From JALXCG01 sp026991065 [NCBI: Gemmatimonadota bacterium] (GTDB lineage Bacteria; GCA-2686955), in assembly GCA_026991065.1 (NCBI GenBank), contig JALXCG010000528.1:1-5392 (forward strand): DNA of 5,392 nt, given 5' to 3'. The translations under genes were made by a program, and so were the position numbers. Positions 1 to 5,392 of this stretch are shown here, piece after piece. The notes below the pieces were generated by a model. The model was not told where the DNA came from and did no database searches. It saw only the letters and a list, made by a program, of their open reading frames with translations. Each line of letters starts with the position of its first letter. Positions within the stretch are counted from its first letter, which is position 1.

Positions 1-2368
1 CCGGCGCCGCGGCCCTGAGCAGGGAATCGGGACAGCGCGTGCGATGCTCCAGAACCGCCTTGAGTGTGCGGTGGGCGAGTGTGGCGGAGTTCAGATAAGC
101 GCTGCGCGGCGCATCGAAGAGGATCCGCGGATGGAGATCGGTGTTGAGCGCGCCCGCGCCGCCGGCGAACGCGGCCAGCGCTTCGCGGTCCATGCAGTAG
201 GCGCCCAGCAGGTCGACCGCGCTCAGAAACGCTTCTCCCGCGCCCTGCCGCAGCGCCATGCCGAACCAGTCGAGATCCAGACTCAGCGGCGCGCCATCAC
301 CCGGCGCCGCCCGCCCCACCAACCCCAGGGCCGAAGTCTGGGGGTTGTAGACCCCAAGAAAGGCATCGGCTTGCGGGAAAACCGCGAGAAAAGTGCGCAC
401 CACCGTCGCCAGGTTCTGGGGATCGAACTGATGCAGCGGCAGCCACTGAACGAAGAGTCCAGCCGCAGTCAAATGCTCCCGAATCGCCTGAAAATGCTCC
501 AGCGAATAGAGATTGCCCGCGCCGTCCCGGGCGGGGTGAAAGAGGTCGCCGACGATCACGTCGAAACTGTCCGCGGAAGCGGCGACAAAGCGACGCGCAT
601 CGGCGGCGTGGAAATGGATCCGGCGATCACCGGCGATCTGGTGATTGATTTCGGCGAAAAAGGGCAGGGCCCCAATCACTTCCGGCACCAGCTCGACCGC
701 ATCCACCCGCTCCAGCGGATAGGAGCGACAGGCGGAGAGGGTGGCCCCGGTGCCGATCCCCAGGAAGAGCGCGCGCTTCGCGTTCGGTGCCAGCAGAAGG
801 GGCAGATGCCCCATGCGATGCTCGCCGTAACTGTAGCCGCCGCCCATGCGGAAATACTGGTTGACCTGCAGCCGGCGGGTTGGCGCGTTGCTCCCACGCA
901 GGGGTTTCTCGCCGATCAGCACAGTGCCGTAAAGGCCTTCATGCTGCCGCAGCAGGGTCCACCCCGGCGGGAGTTGCGCCAAACGCAGATTGGCGGGCAG
1001 AAGGGTCAGGGCGAGGACAGCGGTGATGGCGGTCAGGGCCCCGCGCCGCCCGCCGGCCGCCACGCTTGGTGCGCTCAGGAGCAGGAGCAGTGCGTAGAGC
1101 CCGGCCACCAGGAGCAGCGCCGCGCGATAGCCGAACGCGGGAATCGCCCAGAGTCCAAAGAGAAATGGGGCGAGCGCCGCGCCCGCGGTATTGAGGGCGA
1201 GCAGGTGGCCGATCCCGGTTGCGGCGCGGAAGCCTAAAAGATGGGTAAAAAGCGCCCCCATCAGTAGCGTAGGCGGCAAAAAGACCAGGGCCGCGACCGC
1301 AATCTCGGCGAGCAGTTGCAGTGCGTAGGGCGCATCGGCGGTGGCGCTGAAGACCGCCGGCGCGGCCTGCATGGCGAAGGCGCAGAGAAGAGTAGCGACT
1401 GCCAGCAGCCAGGAGAGCGTCGCGGTGGCGGGCGCGGCCACCGCCGCCGACCAGCGGGGGCTGAAGCGCGACCACCCCCAGGCACCGGCGGTGGTGCCCA
1501 GCAGGTAGATGGCGAGAGTGTTGGCGAAGGTGTAGATGGTGCCCCGGGTAACCTGCGCGATGGTCTGAACGCAGACCACCTCCAACCCGAGACCGGCGAG
1601 ACCGGCCAGAAAAACCAGGAGCGCCAGGCGCGGTGGGCCGGAGCGGCCGGGGAGTGCGGACGCGGGCCGCGGATCCGCGGCCCCTGCGGCCTGGTGCCGC
1701 TGGTCGCCCCAGGATCGCGCAAGCAGCGCCGCCAACAAGCCGCCGGTGGCGAGCAGGAGGGCGCTCCAGACCATGCCGGTCAGCGGCAGGAGCAGATAGA
1801 CCGAACCCCAGACCCCCACCACGGCGCCGGCAGTATTGGCGGCATAAAGGCGGCCCAGACTGCGACTGCCCGCTTCGGCGGGGAACTGGCGCCGGCGCGC
1901 CTCGACCAAGGCGGGGAGCGTTGCGCCCATGCAGAGCGTCGCCGGAAGCAGGGTAAGGGCGGCCACCGCAATGGACAACGCCAGGGCCGGAAAAGTGTCA
2001 TTGTTGCCGGCCGCCGGCCCCAGCAGCGGAGGCAGGATGGCCGCGAGACGATGCAGAAGCAGCGGACTCAATGCGGCCCAGAGAGCCGCTGTCAGCTCCA
2101 GGCGGACAAAGAGGCGCAGCGGATCCCGACTGCGCGCGATCCGTCCTTGTAGTCGCCAGGCACCCAGCGCCAGGCCGGCGAAGAAACCGGTGATGACACC
2201 GAGCACGCCAAGGATTTCGCTCCCCAACGAGAGAGCCAGCAGACGGGTCCAGAGGATCTCGTAGCCGAGCCCGGCGACCCCGGAGAGGGCAAAGGCGAAA
2301 AGCAGCGGATGGTCCGCTTCCGGCGGCGCCGGGCCGGGGCGGTCCGAGGTCGAAGAAGCGGCGGCCAT
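1..2368 (-). CDS. Fused multi-span membrane / spermidine synthase-like protein (C-terminus cut by window edge)
   Basis: An uninterrupted frame of 789 codons runs from ATG at 2368 to the left edge with no stop. Residues about 20-220 and 245-435 are two related membrane halves. Each has an early AGLG-x-E motif, an LPxTLxMGA motif (residues 141-149 and 365-373) and an NTAGA motif (178-182 and 393-397). Residues about 470-755 form a spermidine synthase-like Rossmann domain: nucleotide-binding loop LGIGTGAT (536-543), acidic strand end VDAVEL (555-560), ADAR (589-592), DLFHP (608-612), NLYSLEHF (619-626), QWLPLHQF (641-648) and the family's C-terminal LNTDLHPR (741-748). These signatures match proteins annotated as fused MFS/spermidine synthase. 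In many of them true aminopropyltransferase activity is unproven, so the substrate is unknown here. The start is fixed by an in-frame TGA four codons upstream. The gene begins 2 bases after the preceding stop, with only a weak ribosome site, which suggests translational coupling. Family assignment is confident; function is not. Confidence 0.93.
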   Translation of the reverse strand, partial: MAAASSTSDRPGPAPPEADHPLLFAFALSGVAGLGYEILWTRLLALSLGSEILGVLGVITGFFAGLALGAWRLQGRIARSRDPLRLFVRLELTAALWAALSPLLLHRLAAILPPLLGPAAGNNDTFPALALSIAVAALTLLPATLCMGATLPALVEARRRQFPAEAGSRSLGRLYAANTAGAVVGVWGSVYLLLPLTGMVWSALLLATGGLLAALLARSWGDQRHQAAGAADPRPASALPGRSGPPRLALLVFLAGLAGLGLEVVCVQTIAQVTRGTIYTFANTLAIYLLGTTAGAWGWSRFSPRWSAAVAAPATATLSWLLAVATLLCAFAMQAAPAVFSATADAPYALQLLAEIAVAALVFLPPTLLMGALFTHLLGFRAATGIGHLLALNTAGAALAPFLFGLWAIPAFGYRAALLLVAGLYALLLLLSAPSVAAGGRRGALTAITAVLALTLLPANLRLAQLPPGWTLLRQHEGLYGTVLIGEKPLRGSNAPTRRLQVNQYFRMGGGYSYGEHRMGHLPLLLAPNAKRALFLGIGTGATLSACRSYPLERVDAVELVPEVIGALPFFAEINHQIAGDRRIHFHAADARRFVAASADSFDVIVGDLFHPARDGAGNLYSLEHFQAIREHLTAAGLFVQWLPLHQFDPQNLATVVRTFLAVFPQADAFLGVYNPQTSALGLVGRAAPGDGAPLSLDLDWFGMALRQGAGEAFLSAVDLLGAYCMDREALAAFAGGAGALNTDLHPRILFDAPRSAYLNSATLAHRTLKAVLEHRTRCPDSLLRAAAP
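1664..1683. repeat. 20-bp perfect palindrome inside a coding region
   Basis: A perfect inverted repeat is centred on GGATCC at 1671-1676 and extends seven further bases on each side. It lies in the fused membrane/spermidine synthase gene, encoding about residues 229-235 (GAADPRP) in the hydrophilic linker between the two membrane halves. No second full copy exists in the window, although the ten-base GGATCCGCGG recurs at 121-130. It could be a chance product of GC-rich sequence, a protein-binding site or an mRNA hairpin. The sequence does not decide. Confidence 0.6.
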
Positions 2369-2370
2369 CT

Positions 2371-2772
2371 TCAGGATTCAGACTCTTCTGCTCGCTTCCG
2401 CTTGCGCTCTTCGACACTTTGCAGAAAACGCCTCCACTCCTCCTCCTGCTGATTGCCGATGCGCCGCTGGATCTCATCGTGGCTGAGGCTCAGTTGCTCC
2501 TCGACCACCTTCCAGCCCACAGCGATCCCCGCTTCCCACAGATCAGCATCCTGGCGTGGATCAAGATTGGTGGGAAAAAGAGGTTCGCCCGCCGCGTCGC
2601 TCATATAGTCCGGCAATTCGGAGTGGCGCCCCAGAGGAAAGAGCGAGGTTCGCTGGAGGAAGCCTTCGAGTTCTTCATACTCCTCGGCTGCAAGCAGCGT
2701 GCGAACCCGTTCCAGCAGTTCCGGGCGGGAGTACCAGCGTCGCAGCGCGTGTGTCTGTTGCTCACTCAGCAT
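2371..2772 (-). CDS. Hypothetical 133-residue soluble, charged, helical protein
   Basis: I do not recognise this protein. It has no signal peptide or membrane span. The N-terminal third (about residues 4-42) looks helical and carries RRWYSRPELLERV and EEYEELEGFLQR. A less regular middle (about 43-85) has many Pro, Asp and Gly residues, including LGRHSELPDY and FPTNLDPRQD. The last 45 residues are a highly charged, probably coiled helix rich in Glu, Arg and Lys. The chosen ATG at 2772 has a GGAGG site 9 bases upstream. A GTG at 2847 would add 25 residues with no visible ribosome site and non-helical sequence, so it is less likely. The stop (2371-2373) lies 2 bases before the ATG of the membrane/spermidine synthase gene. 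That tight junction suggests coupled translation and a shared role, possibly as an accessory or regulatory partner (inference only). Confidence 0.85.
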   Translation of the reverse strand: MLSEQQTHALRRWYSRPELLERVRTLLAAEEYEELEGFLQRTSLFPLGRHSELPDYMSDAAGEPLFPTNLDPRQDADLWEAGIAVGWKVVEEQLSLSHDEIQRRIGNQQEEEWRRFLQSVEERKRKRAEESES

Positions 2773-2781
2773 GGGGAAGGA

Positions 2782-2802
2782 CCTCCGCGTCGCCGCCGAC
2801 GC
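2782..2802 (-). promoter_or_regulatory. Ribosome binding site flush against a GC-rich hairpin
   Basis: On the minus strand a perfect 6-bp inverted repeat (GCGTCG, loop GCGG, CGACGC; 2787-2802) is followed directly by GGAGG (2782-2786). That Shine-Dalgarno site sits 9 bases before the ATG at 2772. The site decides the start of the 133-residue gene. The hairpin could tune initiation or stabilise the downstream mRNA, but such stems also arise by chance at this GC content. Confidence 0.55.
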
Positions 2803-2853
2803 ACCTGGGGGACTCTCAGTGGGATCGCAGCAAGATACCACAGGCACGCGGAA

Positions 2854-3582
2854 TTACTCGTCGGTCGCGCTGGCGGAAGTGCGCAGCAGTCCCGCGCCGG
2901 CGGCGATCAAAGGCCCGACAAAGAGGGTCAACACCACGGCACGGCCTCTGCCCAGCGGGTCAGCCGAGCCGAAGATTGCGTAGAGATCGAAAAAGAGAAA
3001 GAAAAAGAGCGCCATGGCGAGGAGCAGCAGACCGCTGCAACGGGGCCAATGCTTTGCACCGTAGGCCAGGGCAAAGAACGGGACCGCCAGAGAACACTGC
3101 ATGACGATGGCGACCGGTCCGCTGTATTCAGTGCCGATGTTGCTGAGCAGATTGAAGAGCAGCCAGACCACGCCGAAAGTGATCAACAAACGAACCGCCG
3201 CCCGTTGCGCACCCCAAAAGCCAAACAGCGAACTCACCAGCCCGGTAAACCACATCACCACCAGGATGGTGGTTGCCAAAGCGGCGGGAGCCACTTCGAC
3301 GCTGGCGTTGGCGCGGAACACGCCAACCAGAAAAAAGGTCAGAAGACCGCCCGCCAGATAGGCATGGTAGCCGGCGCGCCACGCCGCCTGGCGTTGAAAC
3401 TCATCCTGATCATGGACCCAACCGAACTCGCGCAGAACCCCCGGTCCGAAAGTTCCCAGGGCGACAACCCAGAGGAACTTCCAGCTCAGGTTGCAGAGAA
3501 GAAAACCGAGCAGGACCAGGGCGGCGCCGGCCATCGTGACCGCTGTCGGACGCCAGTCAGGGCGAGGTTCTGGAATCCTCAT
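2854..3582 (-). CDS. Multi-span membrane protein paired with an XRE regulator
   Basis: The 242-residue product is largely hydrophobic, with about eight candidate membrane spans: residues 14-31, 34-50, 72-90, 98-122, 129-149, 155-175, 182-204 and 214-232. A conspicuous charged loop between spans 2 and 3 (about 51-71) carries HDQDEFQRQAAWRAGYHAY. It recalls the Asp-Glu-rich loop preceding a span in membrane proteins often encoded beside small XRE regulators, such as the DUF2178-like group; that resemblance is from memory and not a confirmed match. No catalytic motif is visible. ATG 3582 is chosen because GAGGGAG stands 6 bases upstream. A start 12 codons earlier (3618) lacks a better site and enlarges the overlap. 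The gene overlaps the regulator's 3' end by 26 bases, indicating coupled expression. It may sense or respond to a membrane signal for the regulator (inference). Confidence 0.88.
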   Translation of the reverse strand: MRIPEPRPDWRPTAVTMAGAALVLLGFLLCNLSWKFLWVVALGTFGPGVLREFGWVHDQDEFQRQAAWRAGYHAYLAGGLLTFFLVGVFRANASVEVAPAALATTILVVMWFTGLVSSLFGFWGAQRAAVRLLITFGVVWLLFNLLSNIGTEYSGPVAIVMQCSLAVPFFALAYGAKHWPRCSGLLLLAMALFFFLFFDLYAIFGSADPLGRGRAVVLTLFVGPLIAAGAGLLRTSASATDE

Positions 3583-3805
3583 CGTGGTCTCCCTCTTCCA
3601 ATTCAAAAAGGGCCTCAACCGTCACCGAGAAGATGGCCGCCAGGCGCAGCGCCAAAGCCACCGAAGGGTTGTAACGCCCCTTCTCCATCGAGATGATGGT
3701 TTGCCGGCTGACTCCGGCGCGTTGCGCCAACTCCTGCTGAGTCATCCCCCCTATCAAGATGCGATGACGCTTCAGGTGATTGCGGATCCGGTCGCGGGTA
3801 GTCAT
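3557..3805 (-). CDS. Small XRE/Cro-CI family helix-turn-helix transcriptional regulator
   Basis: The 82-residue product is almost entirely one lambda-repressor-like DNA-binding domain. A first helix (about 4-14) is followed by the helix-turn-helix TQQELAQRAGVSRQTIISME (22-41). Next come GRYNPSVALALRLAAIF (43-59) and a closing VEALFELEE (63-71), the pattern of the short YozG-like XRE regulators. A 10-residue acidic tail (GDHDEDSRTSP) is encoded mostly by sequence that also holds the next gene's ribosome site and start. There is no sensor domain, so any signal must come from a partner, plausibly the membrane protein encoded next. An in-frame TAA eight codons upstream, with no other start between, fixes ATG 3805. 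There is no Shine-Dalgarno sequence, consistent with a leaderless or near-leaderless mRNA. It likely binds the palindrome over its own promoter (inference). Confidence 0.95.
   Translation of the reverse strand: MTTRDRIRNHLKRHRILIGGMTQQELAQRAGVSRQTIISMEKGRYNPSVALALRLAAIFSVTVEALFELEEGDHDEDSRTSP
3589..3595 (-). promoter_or_regulatory. Ribosome binding site of the multi-span membrane protein gene
   Basis: GAGGGAG lies 6 bases before ATG 3582, inside the last codons of the XRE regulator gene. It is the reason for preferring this start over the one at 3618. Confidence 0.7.
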
Positions 3806-3811
3806 GTGCTC

Positions 3812-3840
3812 AATGTATAGTTTGTTTTACGTTCTGTCAA
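3812..3840 (-). promoter_or_regulatory. Sigma-70-type promoter of the XRE regulator operon
   Basis: Reading the minus strand, a consensus -35 TTGACA (3835-3840) is followed by an AT-rich spacer and two overlapping -10 candidates. TACATT (3812-3817) has a 17-base spacer, and TATACA (3814-3819) has a 15-base spacer; each matches TATAAT at four of six bases. The stretch is AT-rich in a GC-rich window. The expected start site is at the A of ATG 3805 for the first option, or two bases before it for the second. The promoter would drive the regulator and probably the three genes downstream. Confidence 0.72.
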
Positions 3841-3845
3841 GAACG
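3830..3845. promoter_or_regulatory. 16-bp palindromic operator candidate over the -35 box
   Basis: CGTTCT (3830-3835), spacer GTCA and AGAACG (3840-3845) form a perfect inverted repeat whose centre lies within the TTGACA -35 element. A short dyad in this place is what an autorepressing XRE dimer would be expected to bind, blocking RNA polymerase. It is unlikely to be a terminator for the upstream glycosyltransferase gene because no T-run follows on either strand. Binding by the adjacent regulator is inference. Confidence 0.62.
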
Positions 3846-3889
3846 CTTGACTCTCGCGCGAATCCCGAACTCCCGAAAAACTCTGTTTC
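3846..3889. other. Intergenic stretch after the glycosyltransferase gene, no clear terminator
   Basis: Between the glycosyltransferase stop and the palindrome there is no GC-rich stem followed by a T-run. A weak pairing between GAAAAC at the gene's last codons and GTTTTTC just after the stop is visible but too poor to call. Read-through from the glycosyltransferase gene into the regulator operon is therefore possible. Confidence 0.4.
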
Positions 3890-5392
3890 CTAGGGTTTTC
3901 CGTAGTAGCGGTGGTACATCCGCAGCGGATCGGCACACCCGAGACCGCGCTCGATCAGATAGCGCAGGGTCAAGCGCATCACCAGAATGCTCTTGATCGC
4001 CGCATTGCGATGCCAGCGCCGGGTGGAAACCGCGACGCGCTCGAAGAGAAAGAGAGTTCGCCCCATCCGGTTCAGGCGCAGCGCCAGTTCCACATCTTCC
4101 ATCAGCGGGATGGCCGGAATCCGGCCGCCATCGACCACCGGCTCGCGGCGAAAGAATTGCACCTGGTCACCGAAGGTGATGCCGCCGAAGATTGCCCGCA
4201 GATCATTGCCGATCTCGAGCAGGCGATAGCGGAGTGCGCGGCCGTTGAACACCGCGCCAAGCGCTCCACCAATGGCGTCCGGCTGGGCGGCGAGGGCTTG
4301 CTGCGCGCGCGCCAGCGCTCCCGGCGGTACCCGCACGTCGGCGTGCACGATCGCTACCAGATCCGCCGTGGCCACGCGACAGCCGGCCTCGATCTGGCCA
4401 CCACGGCCCCCGCCGGCGGAGGGTGGCGCGGGGTGGTGGAGCACGGTTGCGCCGAGATCGCCGGCGATTGTCGCCGTGGCGTCGCTGGATCCGCCATCGA
4501 CGACGATGATCTCGCTGACCACGGGATCGGCGCGCAGTGCTTCGATGCAGGTGCGCAGCCGCCGCTCCTCGTTCAGCGCCGGGATGACCACCGCGAAGTT
4601 TCGCGGTGCGGTGGCCGCGGGACGGGTGTAGTGAATGGCGCGCCAGGCGTGCAGCATGATGAGCGGAAGAGGCAAGCCCCAGACCGCCCATTGCGCCCAA
4701 ACCGGCAGCATCCAGACGCCGGTCTGAGCCCTGGTCCCGGGGGCGATGAAGGTGGCGCCGATGGTGCCGAGCAGCAAAAACCAGGAGCGGTTCGGGCGCA
4801 GCACCAGGAGCGGCGTGACCCAGGTGAGATACCACCAATGGACAGTCGGCGCGCAGAGCAGAAATGCACCAAAGAGGAGCAGCAGCACCGCGGCGGGATC
4901 CGCGTCGGTCGACGAATTCGGCGCGCGCCGATTCAGTACCTGATGGCCGACCCCGAGAATGAGCACGAAGAGAACCCGGCTGCCCAGGTTGGCGAGCTGG
5001 TGGCTGCCGCTGCTCCAGCGCAGAAGCGCATGCAGCGAGCCATTGAAGGAAAAATCGCTGCCGAATGCCAGGAGCGAACGAAACAGATCGCCGCCATCCA
5101 GGTAGATGAACGGGAGAAGCGGCAGAATCAGGGTGACCGGAGTGATCCAGGCTTGACGCCAGTTGCGACGATTGATGAGCAGTGGCCAGGCGAGAAACGC
5201 GATGTATTTCACCTGAGCGGCGAGTCCGGCACAGAGAAAGAACCAGCCCCAGCGGCGGCGGGAATGGGCGTAGAGAAGTGCGACGATCGCCAGATTCTGC
5301 AGAGCGTCGAGGTGCCCCGCACCGGCGAAGGCGTAGACCACGACCGGCTGCAGTGCATGGAGCAGCGCCCAGCGAGCGTCGAGATGACGTTC
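3890..5392 (-). CDS. GT-C-like membrane glycosyltransferase fused to a GT2 (TIGR04283-type) glycosyltransferase, N-terminus cut by window edge
   Basis: The frame is open from the right edge to TAG at 3890-3892, giving 500 visible residues (numbered from the edge). Residues 1-250 are a multi-span domain with candidate spans near 30-42, 48-73, 81-98, 140-153, 168-198, 203-218 and 235-250. AGAGHLDAL (23-31) and HWWYLTWVTPLL (185-196) recall the GHxDA and pWYl-w-lP features of GT-C / GT87-like polyprenol-dependent transferases. Residues about 265-497 are a GT2 fold: VVIPALNEE (268-276), DGGSSDAT (299-306), GRGGQIEAG (329-337), HADVR (350-354), GDQVQFFRR (408-416), MEDVE (431-435) and RRW (458-460). 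That order matches TIGR04283 (transferase 2, rSAM/selenodomain-associated). An internal ATG at 4657 has no ribosome site, so one fused protein is the simplest reading. The donor and acceptor are unknown. A role in envelope glycan or glycolipid synthesis is inference. The GT-C catalytic region is probably outside the window. Confidence 0.9.
   Translation of the reverse strand, partial: ERHLDARWALLHALQPVVVYAFAGAGHLDALQNLAIVALLYAHSRRRWGWFFLCAGLAAQVKYIAFLAWPLLINRRNWRQAWITPVTLILPLLPFIYLDGGDLFRSLLAFGSDFSFNGSLHALLRWSSGSHQLANLGSRVLFVLILGVGHQVLNRRAPNSSTDADPAAVLLLLFGAFLLCAPTVHWWYLTWVTPLLVLRPNRSWFLLLGTIGATFIAPGTRAQTGVWMLPVWAQWAVWGLPLPLIMLHAWRAIHYTRPAATAPRNFAVVIPALNEERRLRTCIEALRADPVVSEIIVVDGGSSDATATIAGDLGATVLHHPAPPSAGGGRGGQIEAGCRVATADLVAIVHADVRVPPGALARAQQALAAQPDAIGGALGAVFNGRALRYRLLEIGNDLRAIFGGITFGDQVQFFRREPVVDGGRIPAIPLMEDVELALRLNRMGRTLFLFERVAVSTRRWHRNAAIKSILVMRLTLRYLIERGLGCADPLRMYHRYYGKP

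Noticed and set aside
44-1237. 397-codon plus-strand open frame opposite the spermidine synthase-like domain
   Set aside because: It lies antisense to a frame with clear family motifs, its composition is Arg/Gln/Gly-rich without domains, and long antisense frames are expected at this GC content.
1589-1606. Tandem 9-bp direct repeat GAGACCGGC
   Set aside because: It encodes the repeated AGLAGL at the start of the second membrane half, a family motif, so protein constraint explains it.
1316-2152. 278-codon plus-strand open frame opposite the membrane halves
   Set aside because: Same reasoning: low-complexity Arg/Gly/Gln composition and it is fully antisense to a recognised gene.
2773-2847. 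Longer version of the 133-residue protein starting at GTG 2847
   Set aside because: No ribosome site precedes that GTG, and the added 25 residues look like translated leader sequence; the ATG at 2772 has a GGAGG at good spacing.
2419-3696. 425-codon plus-strand open frame
   Set aside because: It spans the antisense of three minus-strand genes and the gap between them, has no recognisable domain, and is compositionally a shadow.
3830-3845. Palindrome as an intrinsic terminator for the glycosyltransferase gene
   Set aside because: The stem is only 6 bp and is followed by TAAAACAAAC rather than a T-run; its position over the -35 box fits an operator better.
4398-4439. 7-bp inverted repeat CCACCAC / GTGGTGG with a 28-base loop
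   Set aside because: It falls in codons for a Gly/Pro-rich loop of the GT2 domain; a short repetitive arm and long loop make coincidence the best explanation.
4203-4838. 211-codon minus-strand frame inside the glycosyltransferase gene
   Set aside because: An alternative frame of the GT-C/GT2 fusion, rich in Arg and His with no motif; the main frame carries all GT2 signatures.
121-4901. Seven GGATCC sites (121, 616, 1671, 2121, 3784, 4487, 4896), more than the about two expected
   Set aside because: They sit in coding sequence in different frames; the excess may only reflect codon preference. A genome-wide count would be needed to call it a signal.

Overview
The window comes from a high-GC bacterium (roughly 60-65% GC by eye), and every supported gene lies on the minus strand. 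Reading along the minus strand from the right edge, the order is: (1) the C-terminal part of a large glycosyltransferase that joins a multi-span GT-C-like membrane domain to a cytoplasmic GT2 domain of the TIGR04283 type; (2) an 84-base AT-richer intergenic stretch with a strong-looking promoter and a 16-bp perfect palindrome over its -35 box; (3) a small XRE-family helix-turn-helix regulator; (4) a protein with about eight membrane spans whose start overlaps the regulator's end by 26 bases; (5) an unrecognised 133-residue soluble, charged protein; (6) a large fused membrane/spermidine-synthase-like protein that runs off the left edge with at least 789 residues.

Genes 3-6 look like one operon. 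The spacings are a 26-base overlap, an 81-base gap with a good ribosome binding site, and a 2-base gap. The regulator probably controls its own promoter through the palindrome, and predicted transcription starts at or within two bases of its ATG, so the mRNA would be essentially leaderless. The pairing of a small XRE regulator with a multi-span membrane protein is a recurrent bacterial arrangement. Its extension into a 133-residue orphan and a spermidine-synthase fusion is the least familiar part of the window.

The organism cannot be fixed from this sequence. The TIGR04283 glycosyltransferase, the fused membrane/spermidine-synthase protein and the GC content fit a free-living Gram-negative such as a deltaproteobacterial or related lineage, but this is only an inference. 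I see no RNA genes, mobile elements, CRISPR arrays or convincing intrinsic terminators. The long plus-strand open frames opposite the genes are shadows produced by high GC. The two largest genes are both truncated by the window edges, so their missing ends (C-terminus at the left, N-terminus at the right) limit what can be said.
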